64,000 nt of DNA from Nioella sp. MMSF_3534 (GTDB lineage: Bacteria > Pseudomonadota > Alphaproteobacteria > Rhodobacterales > Rhodobacteraceae): positions 62,001 through 126,000 of the forward strand of contig NZ_JASHJX010000005.1 of assembly GCF_030732985.1 (NCBI RefSeq). Reading direction: 5' to 3'. The number at the start of each line of letters is the position of its first letter. Within the stretch, counting starts at the first letter, position 1. The notes under the pieces were generated by a model, which was not told the DNA's origin, ran no database searches, and saw nothing but the letters and a program-made list of their open reading frames with translations. This document shows positions 1 through 9,772 of this stretch, in pieces. A program made the position numbers and the translations under genes.

Positions 1-3000
1 CCGAATTGTCGTTTGCGCGGGCGGCCAGCGGCATCCTTGCCCGGCAGCATCGGCGGCGCGAGGTGATAGCTGAGCTTCAGATCGCCTTCAAAAACCTCCC
101 GCGCCTTCGCTTCGGTCTCCAGATGGAGCCGTGCAACCTCGTATTCATCCTTGTAGGCCAGCAGCTTATGATATCCGATTGCGACAGCCTCCTTCAGCGC
201 CGCATCCTCCACGCCGTCCACCAGCTTGCGATACCGCTTGGCCAGCCGCTTGCCCTGATAGTCCACCAGATGCGCCGCGCGGAAGGCGATGCGGTCCTCC
301 AGCGATTTCGGCATCTCGACCACATCGCCGCCGATCTTCGCCGCCTCCTCGGGGTGCAGCACCGCCCACCGGCCCAGTTCGAAGGCCTGCTTGTTGCGTT
401 CCACCGCCGCGCCATTCAGCTCGATCGCGCCCAGAATGGCCTCGTGGCTCAGCGGCACCAGACCGTTCTGCCAGGCGGCACCGAGCACCATCATGTTGGA
501 GAAGATGGAATCGCCCATCAGCCGGCGCGCGAGGTCCGAGGCATCGAACAGCGCCAGACCCTCCCCCAGACGTGCTTGAAGGGCGATCTCCAAGTCATTC
601 ACGGGAATACGGAATTCCGTATCGCGGGTGAAAGCGCCGGTGATGATTTCATGGCTGTTGACCACAGCCTTGGTGCGGCCCGTCGTCATCAGGCCGAGCG
701 TCTTGGCCCCTGCGCTGACCACCAGATCGCCGCCGATCACCGCATCGGCCTCGCCCACGGCGACGCGGATCGCGCTGATATCCTCGGGTTGTTCCGCAAG
801 GCGCAGGTGGATATGCACCGCGCCGCCCTTCTGCGCGAGCCCCGCCATCTCGATCATCCCCGCGCCCTTGCCATCAAGCTGCGCGGCCTGCGCCAGAACC
901 GCGCCTACGGTCACAACGCCGGTGCCGCCGACGCCGGTGATCACCACGTTATGGGTGCCGTTGATGGCGGGCAGGTCGGGCGCGGGCAGATGGCCCACAT
1001 CGACGCTGGCCGAGGCCTCCTTGCGGATCTTGCCACCCTCGACGGTCACGAAACTGGGGCAGAAGCCCTTGAGGCAGGAGAAATCCTTGTTGCAGCTCGA
1101 CTGATCAATCGCCCGCTTGCGGCCAAGTTCGGTTTCCACCGGCACGATGGACACGCAGTTCGACTGCACCCCGCAATCGCCGCAGCCTTCACAGACATCG
1201 GTGTTGATGAAGACGCGGCGATCGGGATCGGGGAAGGTGCCGCGCTTGCGACGGCGGCGTTTTTCGGCGGCGCAGGTCTGCACGTAGATGATGGCAGAGA
1301 CGCCCTCGATGTCCTGAAACTTCTCCTGTACGGTCATCAGGTCGTCGCGTTCATGGCGTTCGACGTCGCGCGGAAAGGCTGAAAACTCAATCTCTTCCTT
1401 GGGGTCGTAGATGAGCGCGATGTGTTTCACGCCCATGGCGCGGATTTCATGGGCGATGCGCGCCGGGTCCAGATCGCCCTCGTTGTGCTGGCCGCCGGTC
1501 ATGGCGACGGCATCGTTGAAGAGGATCTTGTAGGTGATGTTGGTGCCCGCCGCGATGGCCGCGCGGATGGCCAGAATGCCCGAGTGGTTGTAGGTGCCCT
1601 CGCCCAGGTTCTGGAAGATGTGCTTGCGGGTGGAAAACGGCGCCTCGCCGGCCCAGTTTGCCCCTTCCGCGCCCATATGGGTAAAGGCCTCGGTGTTGCG
1701 GTCCATCCATTTGGCCATGAAGTGACAGCCGATGCCCGCGCCCCCGCGCGCGCCTTCGGGCACCTTGGTGGAGGTATTGTGCGGGCAGCCCGAGCAGAAC
1801 CAGGGCAGCCGCGTCGCCAGATCCTGCGCATTGTCGGCGCGCATGGCGTCGGTCACCTGCTGAATGCCTGCGCGGATGCGGTCGGTGGCGCGGCCCTCGT
1901 CGATCAGGATATTGCCGAGCTTCACCGCGATATCATTGGGGTCGAGCGCGTAATGGGTCGGGAACAGGACCTCGCCCTTGCCACCCTTGTAGCCATAGAC
2001 GCGGCGGCCGCGCCGGTTGTCGAAGATGGCTTCCTTGATCTGAACCTCGATCAGCTTGCGCTTTTCCTCGACGACGACGATCAGCTCCAGCCCTTCGGCC
2101 CAGTCCCCGAGGCTTTTCATGTCCAGGGGCCAGGTCTGCCCGACCTTGTAGGTGGTGATGCCGAGCCGCTCGGCCTCGTCTTCGTGGATGCCAAGCAGTT
2201 CCATCGCATGCACGAGGTCGAGCCAGTTCTTGCCCGCCGCGACGAAGCCGATCTTGGCACCGGGCTTGCCCAGAACCCGCTTGTCGATGCCGTTGGCCCG
2301 CGCAAAGGCCTCGGCGGCAAAGCGCTTGTGGGCCAGAAGCCGCTCTTCCTGCGCGATCCAGTGATCGCCAAGGCGGATGTTCAGCCCGCCGGGCGGCATG
2401 GTGAAATCGGGGCGAGTGAAGGCCATGCGGTCGGGGCGGCCATCGACGACAGAGGTCGCCTCGACCGTATCCTTCATCACCTTCAGCCCCACCCAGACCC
2501 CGGCAAAGCGGCTAAGCTCATAGCCGTAATGGCCGTAGTCCAGGATCTCCTGTACGCCTGCGGGCGAGAGCACCGGCATATGCACATCGACCATCGCCCA
2601 ATCGGACTGGTGGCAGACGGTGGAGCTTTCGCCGGTGTGATCGTCGCCCATGGCCATGATCACCCCGCCATGAGGCGAGGTTCCGGCCATATTGGCGTGG
2701 CGCATCACATCGCCCGAGCGGTCCACCCCCGGCCCTTTGCCGTACCAGAGGCCGAAAACGCCGTCATATTTGCCCTCGCCCCGCAATTCCGCCTGCTGCG
2801 CGCCCCAAAGCGACGTTGCGGCAAGATCCTCGTTCAGACCGGGACGGAACAGCACATCGGCGGCCTTCAGCACGGTTTCGGCCTTGGACATCTGCAGATC
2901 GACCGCGCCAAGCGGCGAGCCGCGATAGCCGGTCACGAAGCCCGCCGTGTTCAGCCCTGCCTGCCGGTCGCGCCATTTCTGCGCCAGCATCAGCCGCACC

Positions 3001-3080
3001 AACGCCTGTGTGCCGTTCAACAGAACGGGGGATTTTTCCAGATCGAAACGGTCGTTGAGTGAAACTTGTGCCAGTCCCAT
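1..3080 (-). CDS. Indolepyruvate ferredoxin oxidoreductase, fused alpha/beta (3' end cut by window edge)
   Basis: Oxidatively decarboxylates aryl-pyruvates such as indolepyruvate to aryl-acetyl-CoA, passing electrons to ferredoxin; cytoplasmic. The start is the ATG at 3078-3080 (MGLAQVSLNDRF). The frame stays open for 1026 codons to base 3, so the C-terminus lies outside the window; fused family members are roughly 1100-1200 aa. Visible are the N-terminal pyruvate-ferredoxin-oxidoreductase-like region (TGYRGSPLG), a TPP-binding region (WFCSGCPHNTS, GIGCHFMAKW), a ferredoxin-like Cys cluster (CEGCGDCGVQSNC, then CNKDFSCLKGFCP) and the gamma-type domain (GVGGTGVVTVG). It is divergent from a LysR gene. 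A strong promoter with an overlapping inverted repeat lies just upstream. Identity is secure from motif order; substrate preference is inferred from the family. Confidence 0.93.
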   Translation of the reverse strand, partial: MGLAQVSLNDRFDLEKSPVLLNGTQALVRLMLAQKWRDRQAGLNTAGFVTGYRGSPLGAVDLQMSKAETVLKAADVLFRPGLNEDLAATSLWGAQQAELRGEGKYDGVFGLWYGKGPGVDRSGDVMRHANMAGTSPHGGVIMAMGDDHTGESSTVCHQSDWAMVDVHMPVLSPAGVQEILDYGHYGYELSRFAGVWVGLKVMKDTVEATSVVDGRPDRMAFTRPDFTMPPGGLNIRLGDHWIAQEERLLAHKRFAAEAFARANGIDKRVLGKPGAKIGFVAAGKNWLDLVHAMELLGIHEDEAERLGITTYKVGQTWPLDMKSLGDWAEGLELIVVVEEKRKLIEVQIKEAIFDNRRGRRVYGYKGGKGEVLFPTHYALDPNDIAVKLGNILIDEGRATDRIRAGIQQVTDAMRADNAQDLATRLPWFCSGCPHNTSTKVPEGARGGAGIGCHFMAKWMDRNTEAFTHMGAEGANWAGEAPFSTRKHIFQNLGEGTYNHSGILAIRAAIAAGTNITYKILFNDAVAMTGGQHNEGDLDPARIAHEIRAMGVKHIALIYDPKEEIEFSAFPRDVERHERDDLMTVQEKFQDIEGVSAIIYVQTCAAEKRRRRKRGTFPDPDRRVFINTDVCEGCGDCGVQSNCVSIVPVETELGRKRAIDQSSCNKDFSCLKGFCPSFVTVEGGKIRKEASASVDVGHLPAPDLPAINGTHNVVITGVGGTGVVTVGAVLAQAAQLDGKGAGMIEMAGLAQKGGAVHIHLRLAEQPEDISAIRVAVGEADAVIGGDLVVSAGAKTLGLMTTGRTKAVVNSHEIITGAFTRDTEFRIPVNDLEIALQARLGEGLALFDASDLARRLMGDSIFSNMMVLGAAWQNGLVPLSHEAILGAIELNGAAVERNKQAFELGRWAVLHPEEAAKIGGDVVEMPKSLEDRIAFRAAHLVDYQGKRLAKRYRKLVDGVEDAALKEAVAIGYHKLLAYKDEYEVARLHLETEAKAREVFEGDLKLSYHLAPPMLPGKDAAGRPRKRQF

Positions 3081-3114
3081 GGTCCTCTCCCGATGGAATG
3101 CCGCATTTTCCCGC

Positions 3115-3143
3115 ATTATAGGTCAGTATTTGTGACCTTTCAA
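3115..3143 (-). promoter_or_regulatory. Sigma-70-type promoter of the indolepyruvate oxidoreductase gene with overlapping operator
   Basis: Read on the minus strand: -35 TTGAAA (3138-3143), a 17-bp spacer, then a perfect -10 TATAAT (3115-3120), about 35 nt upstream of the ATG. The spacer carries an inverted repeat, AGGTCA-N7-TGACCT (3120-3138), so a bound protein would sit on the promoter. The binding protein is unknown; the divergent LysR regulator is only one candidate, because the repeat is not an obvious T-N11-A site. Confidence 0.7.
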
Positions 3144-3247
3144 GCGATGTTTGGCTGACGCGCGGAGTTCTTCATTGAACTGTAAGGCAAATTGACTAGG
3201 TTGCCATGGGTAACAGGACACATCGTCAGGAAAAGAAAGTCTCTCCA

Positions 3248-4150
3248 ATGGATTGGGACAAGCTGCGCATTTTTCACGCCGTTGCCGATGCGGGCAGCCT
3301 GACCCATGCGGGCGACACCCTGCATCTCAGCCAGTCTGCCGTCAGCCGCCAGATTCGCGCGCTGGAGGAAAGCCTTGATACGACACTGTTTCACCGCCAT
3401 GCGCGTGGGCTGATCCTGACCGAACAGGGCGAGTTGCTGTTCGACGCCACCCGTTCCATGTCGAAACGGCTGGACGCCGCCGCCGCGCGCATTCGCGACA
3501 GTGAAGAAGAGGTCTTTGGGGAGCTGCGGGTCACCACGACCGTGGGATTCGGCACGCTCTGGCTCGCCCCGCGCCTGCCGCAGCTTTATAACAAGTACCC
3601 CGAGCTTAAGATCGACCTGATCCTCGAAGAACGGGTAATGGACCTGCCGATGCGCGAGGCCGATGTCGCCATCCGCATGAAGGAACCCAGCCAGGCCGAC
3701 CTGATCCGAAAAAAGCTGATGAGCGTGCGGATGCAGCTTTATGCCTCGCAAACCTATCTGGAGGCCAACGGCACCCCCGCCTCGCTGGAGGAACTGGGCC
3801 AGCACCGGCTGATCAGCCAGAACGCCCATTCCGCGCAGGTCAGCGCCGGGGCCCTGCTGGTGCGCGAGATCATGTCCTACGATGTGGGCAGTTTCCTGAC
3901 GGTCAACAACTATTTCGGCGTCCTTCAGGGCGTTATTCACGATCTGGGCATTGGTCTGCTGCCGGATTACCTTGCAGAGGATTTCCCGCAGCTTGTCCGC
4001 GTCCTGCCAGAGGTAGAAAGCAACGAAGTACCTGTTTTCCTTGCCTATCCGGAAGAGCTGCGTCATTCCAAACGGATCGAGGCGTTCCGCGATTTCGTGA
4101 CCGAGGAGATCATCGCGCATCGCCGCAAACGACGCGAGCAAGAGGGGTAA
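3248..4150 (+). CDS. LysR-family transcriptional regulator
   Basis: A 300-residue LysR regulator. The N-terminal winged helix-turn-helix is clear (LRIFHAVADAGSLTHAGDTL, then SQSAVSRQIRALE, about residues 5-45), with the usual FHRHARGLILTEQG wing. A substrate-binding-like effector domain follows (GELRVTTTVGFGTLWLAPRLP onwards). I chose the ATG at 3248 (MDWDKLRIFHAV) rather than the in-frame ATG at 3206, because LysR proteins usually begin a few residues before the helix. It is divergent from the indolepyruvate oxidoreductase gene and may regulate it, which is the common LysR arrangement. The effector is unknown. Confidence 0.9.
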   Translation: MDWDKLRIFHAVADAGSLTHAGDTLHLSQSAVSRQIRALEESLDTTLFHRHARGLILTEQGELLFDATRSMSKRLDAAAARIRDSEEEVFGELRVTTTVGFGTLWLAPRLPQLYNKYPELKIDLILEERVMDLPMREADVAIRMKEPSQADLIRKKLMSVRMQLYASQTYLEANGTPASLEELGQHRLISQNAHSAQVSAGALLVREIMSYDVGSFLTVNNYFGVLQGVIHDLGIGLLPDYLAEDFPQLVRVLPEVESNEVPVFLAYPEELRHSKRIEAFRDFVTEEIIAHRRKRREQEG

Positions 4151-4229
4151 CGCGCGCCTGGCACCCGCAAAAAGTGTGAGCCATGTGCAACGCGCATAGC
4201 GGCATTGCGGCGATGCGGCGAAAAAACCC

Positions 4230-4258
4230 TTGATCGTTAACATGCTGCTGACTATTTC
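4230..4258 (+). promoter_or_regulatory. Candidate promoter for sRNA at 4265
   Basis: TTGATC (4230-4235) and TATTTC (4253-4258) are separated by exactly 17 bp. Transcription would begin near 4265, just before a hairpin-spacer-terminator structure. The -35 is good and the -10 is moderate. Confidence 0.5.
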
Positions 4259-4264
4259 AGCATC

Positions 4265-4341
4265 AGTGACGGGCGATAGACATCGCGCGCTCACTACCTC
4301 CCTGTTGGACTTTGGCCGAGATTCGTCTCGGCCTTTTTTTT
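4265..4341 (+). ncRNA. Candidate small RNA with unpaired CCTCCCTG motif
   Basis: An RNA of about 77 nt in the gap between the LysR and GNAT genes. It starts with a hairpin (GTGA 4266-4269 with TCAC 4291-4294; GCGAT 4273-4277 with ATCGC 4282-4286). A pyrimidine-rich linker containing CTCCCTGTTGGACT (4298-4311) follows, and it ends in a perfect terminator hairpin. The linker contains CCTCC, complementary to Shine-Dalgarno sequences. Rhodobacter CcsR-type sRNAs also carry CCUCC motifs, but I do not claim homology. The same architecture recurs at 37239-37354. A 17-bp-spaced promoter precedes it. No protein-coding alternative fits: the ORF through the terminator has a better start downstream at 4369. 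Confidence 0.6.
4314..4341 (+). terminator. Intrinsic terminator with TTCG tetraloop
   Basis: An 8-bp perfect stem GGCCGAGA/TCTCGGCC closes a TTCG tetraloop (4322-4325) and is followed by eight T (4334-4341). It ends the candidate sRNA. Confidence 0.9.
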
Positions 4342-4368
4342 GGTCTAATCCCCTGCTATTGCGGCGCG

Positions 4369-4842
4369 ATGCGCCACGCGGTTTCGCTCAATTCAGACAG
4401 CTTTCAGGACTGGGACGGTCTTCTGGCCCTTCTGAACAAGGCTTTTGCCTTCATGGAAGGCCGCATTGATCCACCATCCTCTCTTTTGCGCATGACTGCT
4501 GAAAGCCTGAAGCAGAAAGCCACTGAAGAAGACCTTTTTCTGATCACGCAGAATTCCCGCCTAATTGCCTGTCTCTTCGGCCATCCGCAGGAAACGGAGT
4601 ACTATATCGGCAAGCTGGCGGTGGATCGCAGACATCGCGGTACAGGGCTGGCCCGGCAGCTTGTGGATGCTGCAGCGCAGGAAGCGGTCCGGCGCGGGCT
4701 GAAGGGGCTGCGATTGCAGACACGGGTGGAGCTGCGCGAAAACCACCGGACATTCCGGGCAATGGGGTTCCATCTGATCGGTGCCAGCGCCCATCCGGGC
4801 CATGCACGGGCCACATCGTTGACATTCCGCCGCCCCCTGTGA
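4369..4842 (+). CDS. GNAT-family N-acetyltransferase
   Basis: A 157-residue acetyltransferase of the Gcn5-related superfamily, transferring acetyl from acetyl-CoA to an unknown amine. The diagnostic motif is the acetyl-CoA loop [13 protein letters not shown], preceded by the beta strand YYIGKLAVD and followed by [25 protein letters not shown], the usual C-terminal fold. The frame is open from 4312, but that would run through the terminator, so the ATG at 4369 (MRHAVSLNS) is preferred. It sits 80 nt upstream of purL on the same strand. The substrate cannot be told from sequence. Confidence 0.85.
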   Translation: MRHAVSLNSDSFQDWDGLLALLNKAFAFMEGRIDPPSSLLRMTAESLKQKATEEDLFLITQNSRLIACLFGHPQETEYYIGKLAVDRRHRGTGLARQLVDAAAQEAVRRGLKGLRLQTRVELRENHRTFRAMGFHLIGASAHPGHARATSLTFRRPL

Positions 4843-4922
4843 CCTCTCACCCCTTTTCCCCGCCGGGGCCTTGCCCTAAAGAGTGCGCCAAGCGACCTGA
4901 GCCCCAAGGGACATCGAAGACC

Positions 4923-7082
<2,160 letters not shown>

Positions 7083-7096
7083 CCACAGGCGCGGGG

Positions 7097-7139
7097 AAAA
7101 ATCTTCGAAGATTTTTGCCAAGGATCTTCGAAGATCCTT
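7097..7139. repeat. Tandem pair of 20-bp perfect palindromes, TTCGAA core
   Basis: Two perfect 20-bp palindromes lie end to end: 7097-7116 (arms AAAAATC) and 7120-7139 (arms AAGGATC), both with core TTCGAA and centres 23 bp apart. The array begins 14 nt after the purL stop, preceded by GGCGCGGGGAA, which also precedes the array downstream of the paaG-like gene. Transcribed, each palindrome would fold as a short hairpin. It may act as a 3'-end or intercistronic element between purL and bolA; function is unknown. Confidence 0.85.
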
Positions 7140-7208
7140 TCACGTCGCGCCCTTGCGGGAAGCTTGGTCGCGGATTACATCTGGGATGACAGACAGGAGT
7201 TGCCCACA

Positions 7209-7445
7209 ATGCCCATTACGGCCCAGGAGATCGAAGACCTGATCCGGGAAAGCCTCCCGAATGCGAAGATCATCGTCGAGGGCGATGACGGCGTTCATTT
7301 CGCCGCGCAGGTCGTGGATGAAAGCTTCAAGGGCATGAACCGGGTGCAGCAGCAACGCACGGTCTATGCAGCTCTGAAGGGCAAGATGGATGGCGCCCAG
7401 GGCGAGGTGCATGCGCTGGCGCTGACGACGAAGGCACCAGAGTGA
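7209..7445 (+). CDS. BolA-family protein
   Basis: A 78-residue BolA protein. BolA proteins pair with monothiol CGFS glutaredoxins to bind a 2Fe-2S cluster and take part in iron sensing and cluster trafficking. The family motif region HFAAQVVDESFKGMNRVQQQRTVYAAL is plain, including the conserved helix and the R/Q-rich turn. The start is the ATG at 7209 (MPITAQEIEDLI). It overlaps the next gene in GTGA at 7442-7445 and is followed two genes later by a CGFS glutaredoxin, the expected partner. It is the short BolA2/IbaG-like form. Confidence 0.93.
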   Translation: MPITAQEIEDLIRESLPNAKIIVEGDDGVHFAAQVVDESFKGMNRVQQQRTVYAALKGKMDGAQGEVHALALTTKAPE

Positions 7446-7714
7446 GCTTTCCCTGGATCGTGATATCAATTGGCTTTGCCCTTGTCGTAATTCTGGGCGC
7501 AATCAACATGATCCTGCAGCGCGCGATCCGTCGAAAACATGGGCCTGCACGACGGGGAACAGAGCCGGGAGATGGACAGACTGTTCTGACGACGACGTTT
7601 CGCGCCGGTGGTGACAGCAGCAATGGCTGGACGACAAAGGCATGGACCGTCCCCAAGGATCCACAGGAATACGCTAAGGGCTTCGTACCCGGCAACAGAC
7701 ACAGGAATGACTGA
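7442..7714 (+). CDS. Small single-pass membrane protein between bolA and grxD
   Basis: I do not recognise a named family. The 90-residue product starts at GTG 7442, which overlaps the bolA stop, so translation is probably coupled. Residues 4-23 ([20 protein letters not shown]) form one hydrophobic segment, followed by a basic stretch ([13 protein letters not shown]) that would place the C-terminal part in the cytoplasm. The remainder is polar. It ends 2 nt before the grxD start. Tight packing between two iron-sulfur partner genes suggests co-expression with them; a membrane-anchored accessory role is only a guess. Confidence 0.7.
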   Translation: MSFPWIVISIGFALVVILGAINMILQRAIRRKHGPARRGTEPGDGQTVLTTTFRAGGDSSNGWTTKAWTVPKDPQEYAKGFVPGNRHRND

Positions 7715-7715
7715 G

Positions 7716-8075
7716 ATGAGCGCAGAGACCCAGATCAAAGACACTATCGAGGCCAATGACGTGGTGCTGTTCATGAAGGGCACCAAGATGATGCCGCAAT
7801 GCGGGTTTTCCAGCCGCGTGGCCGGGGTGCTGAACTTCATGGGCGTCGAGTTTGCCGATGTGAACGTGCTGGCCGACGAAGAGATTCGGCAGGGAATCAA
7901 GGCCTTTTCGGATTGGCCGACCATCCCGCAACTTTATGTGAAGGGCGAGTTCGTGGGCGGCTGCGATATCGTGACCGAGATGACCCTGTCTGGAGAGCTG
8001 GACACGCTTTTCGATGACAAGGGTGTTGGCTATTCGAAAGAGGCCGCCGACAAGATCCGGGCCGCGAACGCCTGA
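7716..8075 (+). CDS. grxD: Monothiol glutaredoxin Grx4 family (CGFS)
   Basis: A 119-residue monothiol glutaredoxin. It binds a glutathione-ligated 2Fe-2S cluster and delivers it or senses it together with BolA. The CGFS active site is at residues 29-32 in [13 protein letters not shown]; the glutathione-binding [20 protein letters not shown] region follows. The start is the ATG at 7716, because the Shine-Dalgarno-like ACAGGA (7701-7706) lies 9 nt upstream; the ATG at 7707 directly abuts it. A strong terminator follows at 8112. Confidence 0.95.
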   Translation: MSAETQIKDTIEANDVVLFMKGTKMMPQCGFSSRVAGVLNFMGVEFADVNVLADEEIRQGIKAFSDWPTIPQLYVKGEFVGGCDIVTEMTLSGELDTLFDDKGVGYSKEAADKIRAANA

Positions 8076-8111
8076 GGCACAAGGGATTTCGCCGCCTTCG
8101 GCGTCGATCCG

Positions 8112-8139
8112 CGCGGCCCGTTCCGGGCCGCGTTTTCTT
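8112..8139 (+). terminator. Intrinsic terminator downstream of grxD
   Basis: A 9-bp GC stem, CGCGGCCCG/CGGGCCGCG (8112-8132), closes a 3-nt loop and is followed by a T-rich tract, TTTTCTTT. Confidence 0.8.
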
Positions 8140-8140
8140 T

Positions 8141-8209
8141 GGGGGCGCTGCCCCCGCCGCCTTTCAGGCGACTCCCCCGAGGTATTTTTTTTTGCCAAGC
8201 TGAAAGGGC
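8141..8209 (+). repeat. Intergenic repeat element, short form
   Basis: A GGGGGC/GCCCCC hairpin (8141-8155) is followed by a block at 8171-8209. That block begins CTCCCCCGAGGTATT, runs through a T tract, and ends GCCAAGCTGAAAGGGC. Its ends match the minus-strand blocks at 17321-17360 and 35416-35455 (AGTATTTGG..CCAAG and GGTATTGGGGCCAAG, each ending GGGGC or GGGC). In all three cases it lies downstream of a stop codon in that gene's orientation, here grxD. Confidence 0.65.
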
Positions 8210-8224
8210 TGAGCAGTGGTCGGC

Positions 8225-9667
8225 TCAGCTCTTCTTGGTGGCCCCTTTGCGCACATGTTTGGCCAGCCGCGAGGGGATCGACTTCTTGCGATCCTTGTAG
8301 GGGTTGGCATCGGCCTGGCTGCGCATATGCAGGCGAATGGGCGTTCCGGGCATGTCAAAGTCTTCTCGCAACCCATTGACAAGATAGCGGGAATAGCTTT
8401 CCGGCAATTTCTCGGGCATGGAGCACATGACCACGAATCCCGGCGGCCGTGTCTTTGCCTGGGTCATGTAGCGCAGCTTGATGCGGCGCCCGGATGGTGC
8501 GGGGGGCGGATGCGCTTCGACCATGCCCTGCAGCCAACGGTTCAGGGTCGCGGTCGGCACCCGGCGGTTCCAGACATCATAGGACCGCACGATCGCCTGT
8601 TGCAGCCGGTCGAGCCCCCGGCCCGTCTTGGCCGACACCGTCACCAGCGGCGCCCCGCGCAGCTGCGGCAGAAGCCGTTCAAAAGCCTCGCGCATGTCGC
8701 GCAGCTTTTCCTGCTTGTGCTCTTCCAGGTCCCATTTATTGACCGCGACGACAACCGCGCGGCCCTCGCGTTCCGCCAGATCGGCGATGCGCAGGTCCTG
8801 CTGTTCGAAGGGAATCGCCGCATCGAGCAGCACCACCACGATCTCGGCGAATTTCACCGCGCGTAGGCCATCGGAGACGGAGAGCTTCTCCAGCTTCTCC
8901 TGCACCTTGGCCTTCTTGCGCATGCCTGCGGTGTCGAAAATCCGCATCGGCATGCCGCCCCAGTCGACGGTCACGGCGATGGAATCGCGGGTGATCCCGG
9001 CCTCTGGCCCGGTCAGCAACCGGTCCTCGCCGATGATCTTGTTGATCAGGGTGGATTTCCCGGCATTCGGGCGACCGATGACAGCGATCTGAAGGGGTTT
9101 GGTGCGCTCTGGCGCGTCCTCGCCCTCTTCGATGTCGATATCGGTGATGGCCTCTTCTGCCCTGGCCTCTGCCGCTTCGATCATCGGGCTCAGCACCACG
9201 GCCAGTTCCGCCATTCCCTCGCCATGTTCGGCGGACAGAGCCAGCGGGTCGCCAAGGCCCAGACCGAACGCCTCGATCACGCCCGCCTCGGCGGCGCGGC
9301 CTTCGGCCTTGTTGGCGGCCAGAATGACCGGCGTGCCGGAGCGGCGCAGGATATCGGCAAAGACCTCATCCGTGGGCGTGATCCCGGTGCGGGCATCGAC
9401 GAGGAACAGGCAGGCATCGGCCAGACCCACGGCACGTTCGGTCAGGCGGCGCATGCGGCCCGGCAGGCTGTCGTCATTGGCATCTTCCAGCCCCGCCGTG
9501 TCCATCACGGTAAAACGAAGGTCGCCAAGCCGCGCGGCCCCTTCGCGCAGATCACGCGTCACGCCGGGCTGGTCATCGACCAAGGCCAGTTTCTTGCCCA
9601 CTAGGCGGTTGAACAGCGTCGACTTGCCCACATTGGGACGCCCGACAATGGCCAGAACGAAGCTCAT
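8225..9667 (-). CDS. der: Ribosome biogenesis GTPase Der (EngA)
   Basis: An essential GTPase for maturation of the 50S ribosomal subunit. The 480-residue product has the diagnostic tandem GTPase domains, with Walker A motifs GRPNVGKST (residues 9-17) and GRPNAGKST (near residue 200). Each has a DTAG switch II ([16 protein letters not shown]) and an NK(A/W)D-like specificity motif (AANKAE, AVNKWD). A KH-like C-terminal domain follows and ends in a lysine-rich tail. It is the last gene of a yfgM-bamB-der minus-strand unit, an order also seen in gammaproteobacteria. The stop at 8225 faces grxD across a repeat element. Confidence 0.97.
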   Translation of the reverse strand: MSFVLAIVGRPNVGKSTLFNRLVGKKLALVDDQPGVTRDLREGAARLGDLRFTVMDTAGLEDANDDSLPGRMRRLTERAVGLADACLFLVDARTGITPTDEVFADILRRSGTPVILAANKAEGRAAEAGVIEAFGLGLGDPLALSAEHGEGMAELAVVLSPMIEAAEARAEEAITDIDIEEGEDAPERTKPLQIAVIGRPNAGKSTLINKIIGEDRLLTGPEAGITRDSIAVTVDWGGMPMRIFDTAGMRKKAKVQEKLEKLSVSDGLRAVKFAEIVVVLLDAAIPFEQQDLRIADLAEREGRAVVVAVNKWDLEEHKQEKLRDMREAFERLLPQLRGAPLVTVSAKTGRGLDRLQQAIVRSYDVWNRRVPTATLNRWLQGMVEAHPPPAPSGRRIKLRYMTQAKTRPPGFVVMCSMPEKLPESYSRYLVNGLREDFDMPGTPIRLHMRSQADANPYKDRKKSIPSRLAKHVRKGATKKS

Positions 9668-9772
9668 CGGCCCGTTATCCTTACTCTATCCAGATCGCGC
9701 GGCATAACGCGGCTGACAGGCAATGAAAAGCCGTCGTGACGCCAAACCCCCGAAAAAACCTGTGTGATGCGA

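Noticed and set aside
6-3062. Long plus-strand ORFs (458 and 546 codons) opposite the indolepyruvate oxidoreductase gene
   Set aside because: They are antisense to a gene with clear family motifs and show no recognisable domains; a high-GC shadow effect.
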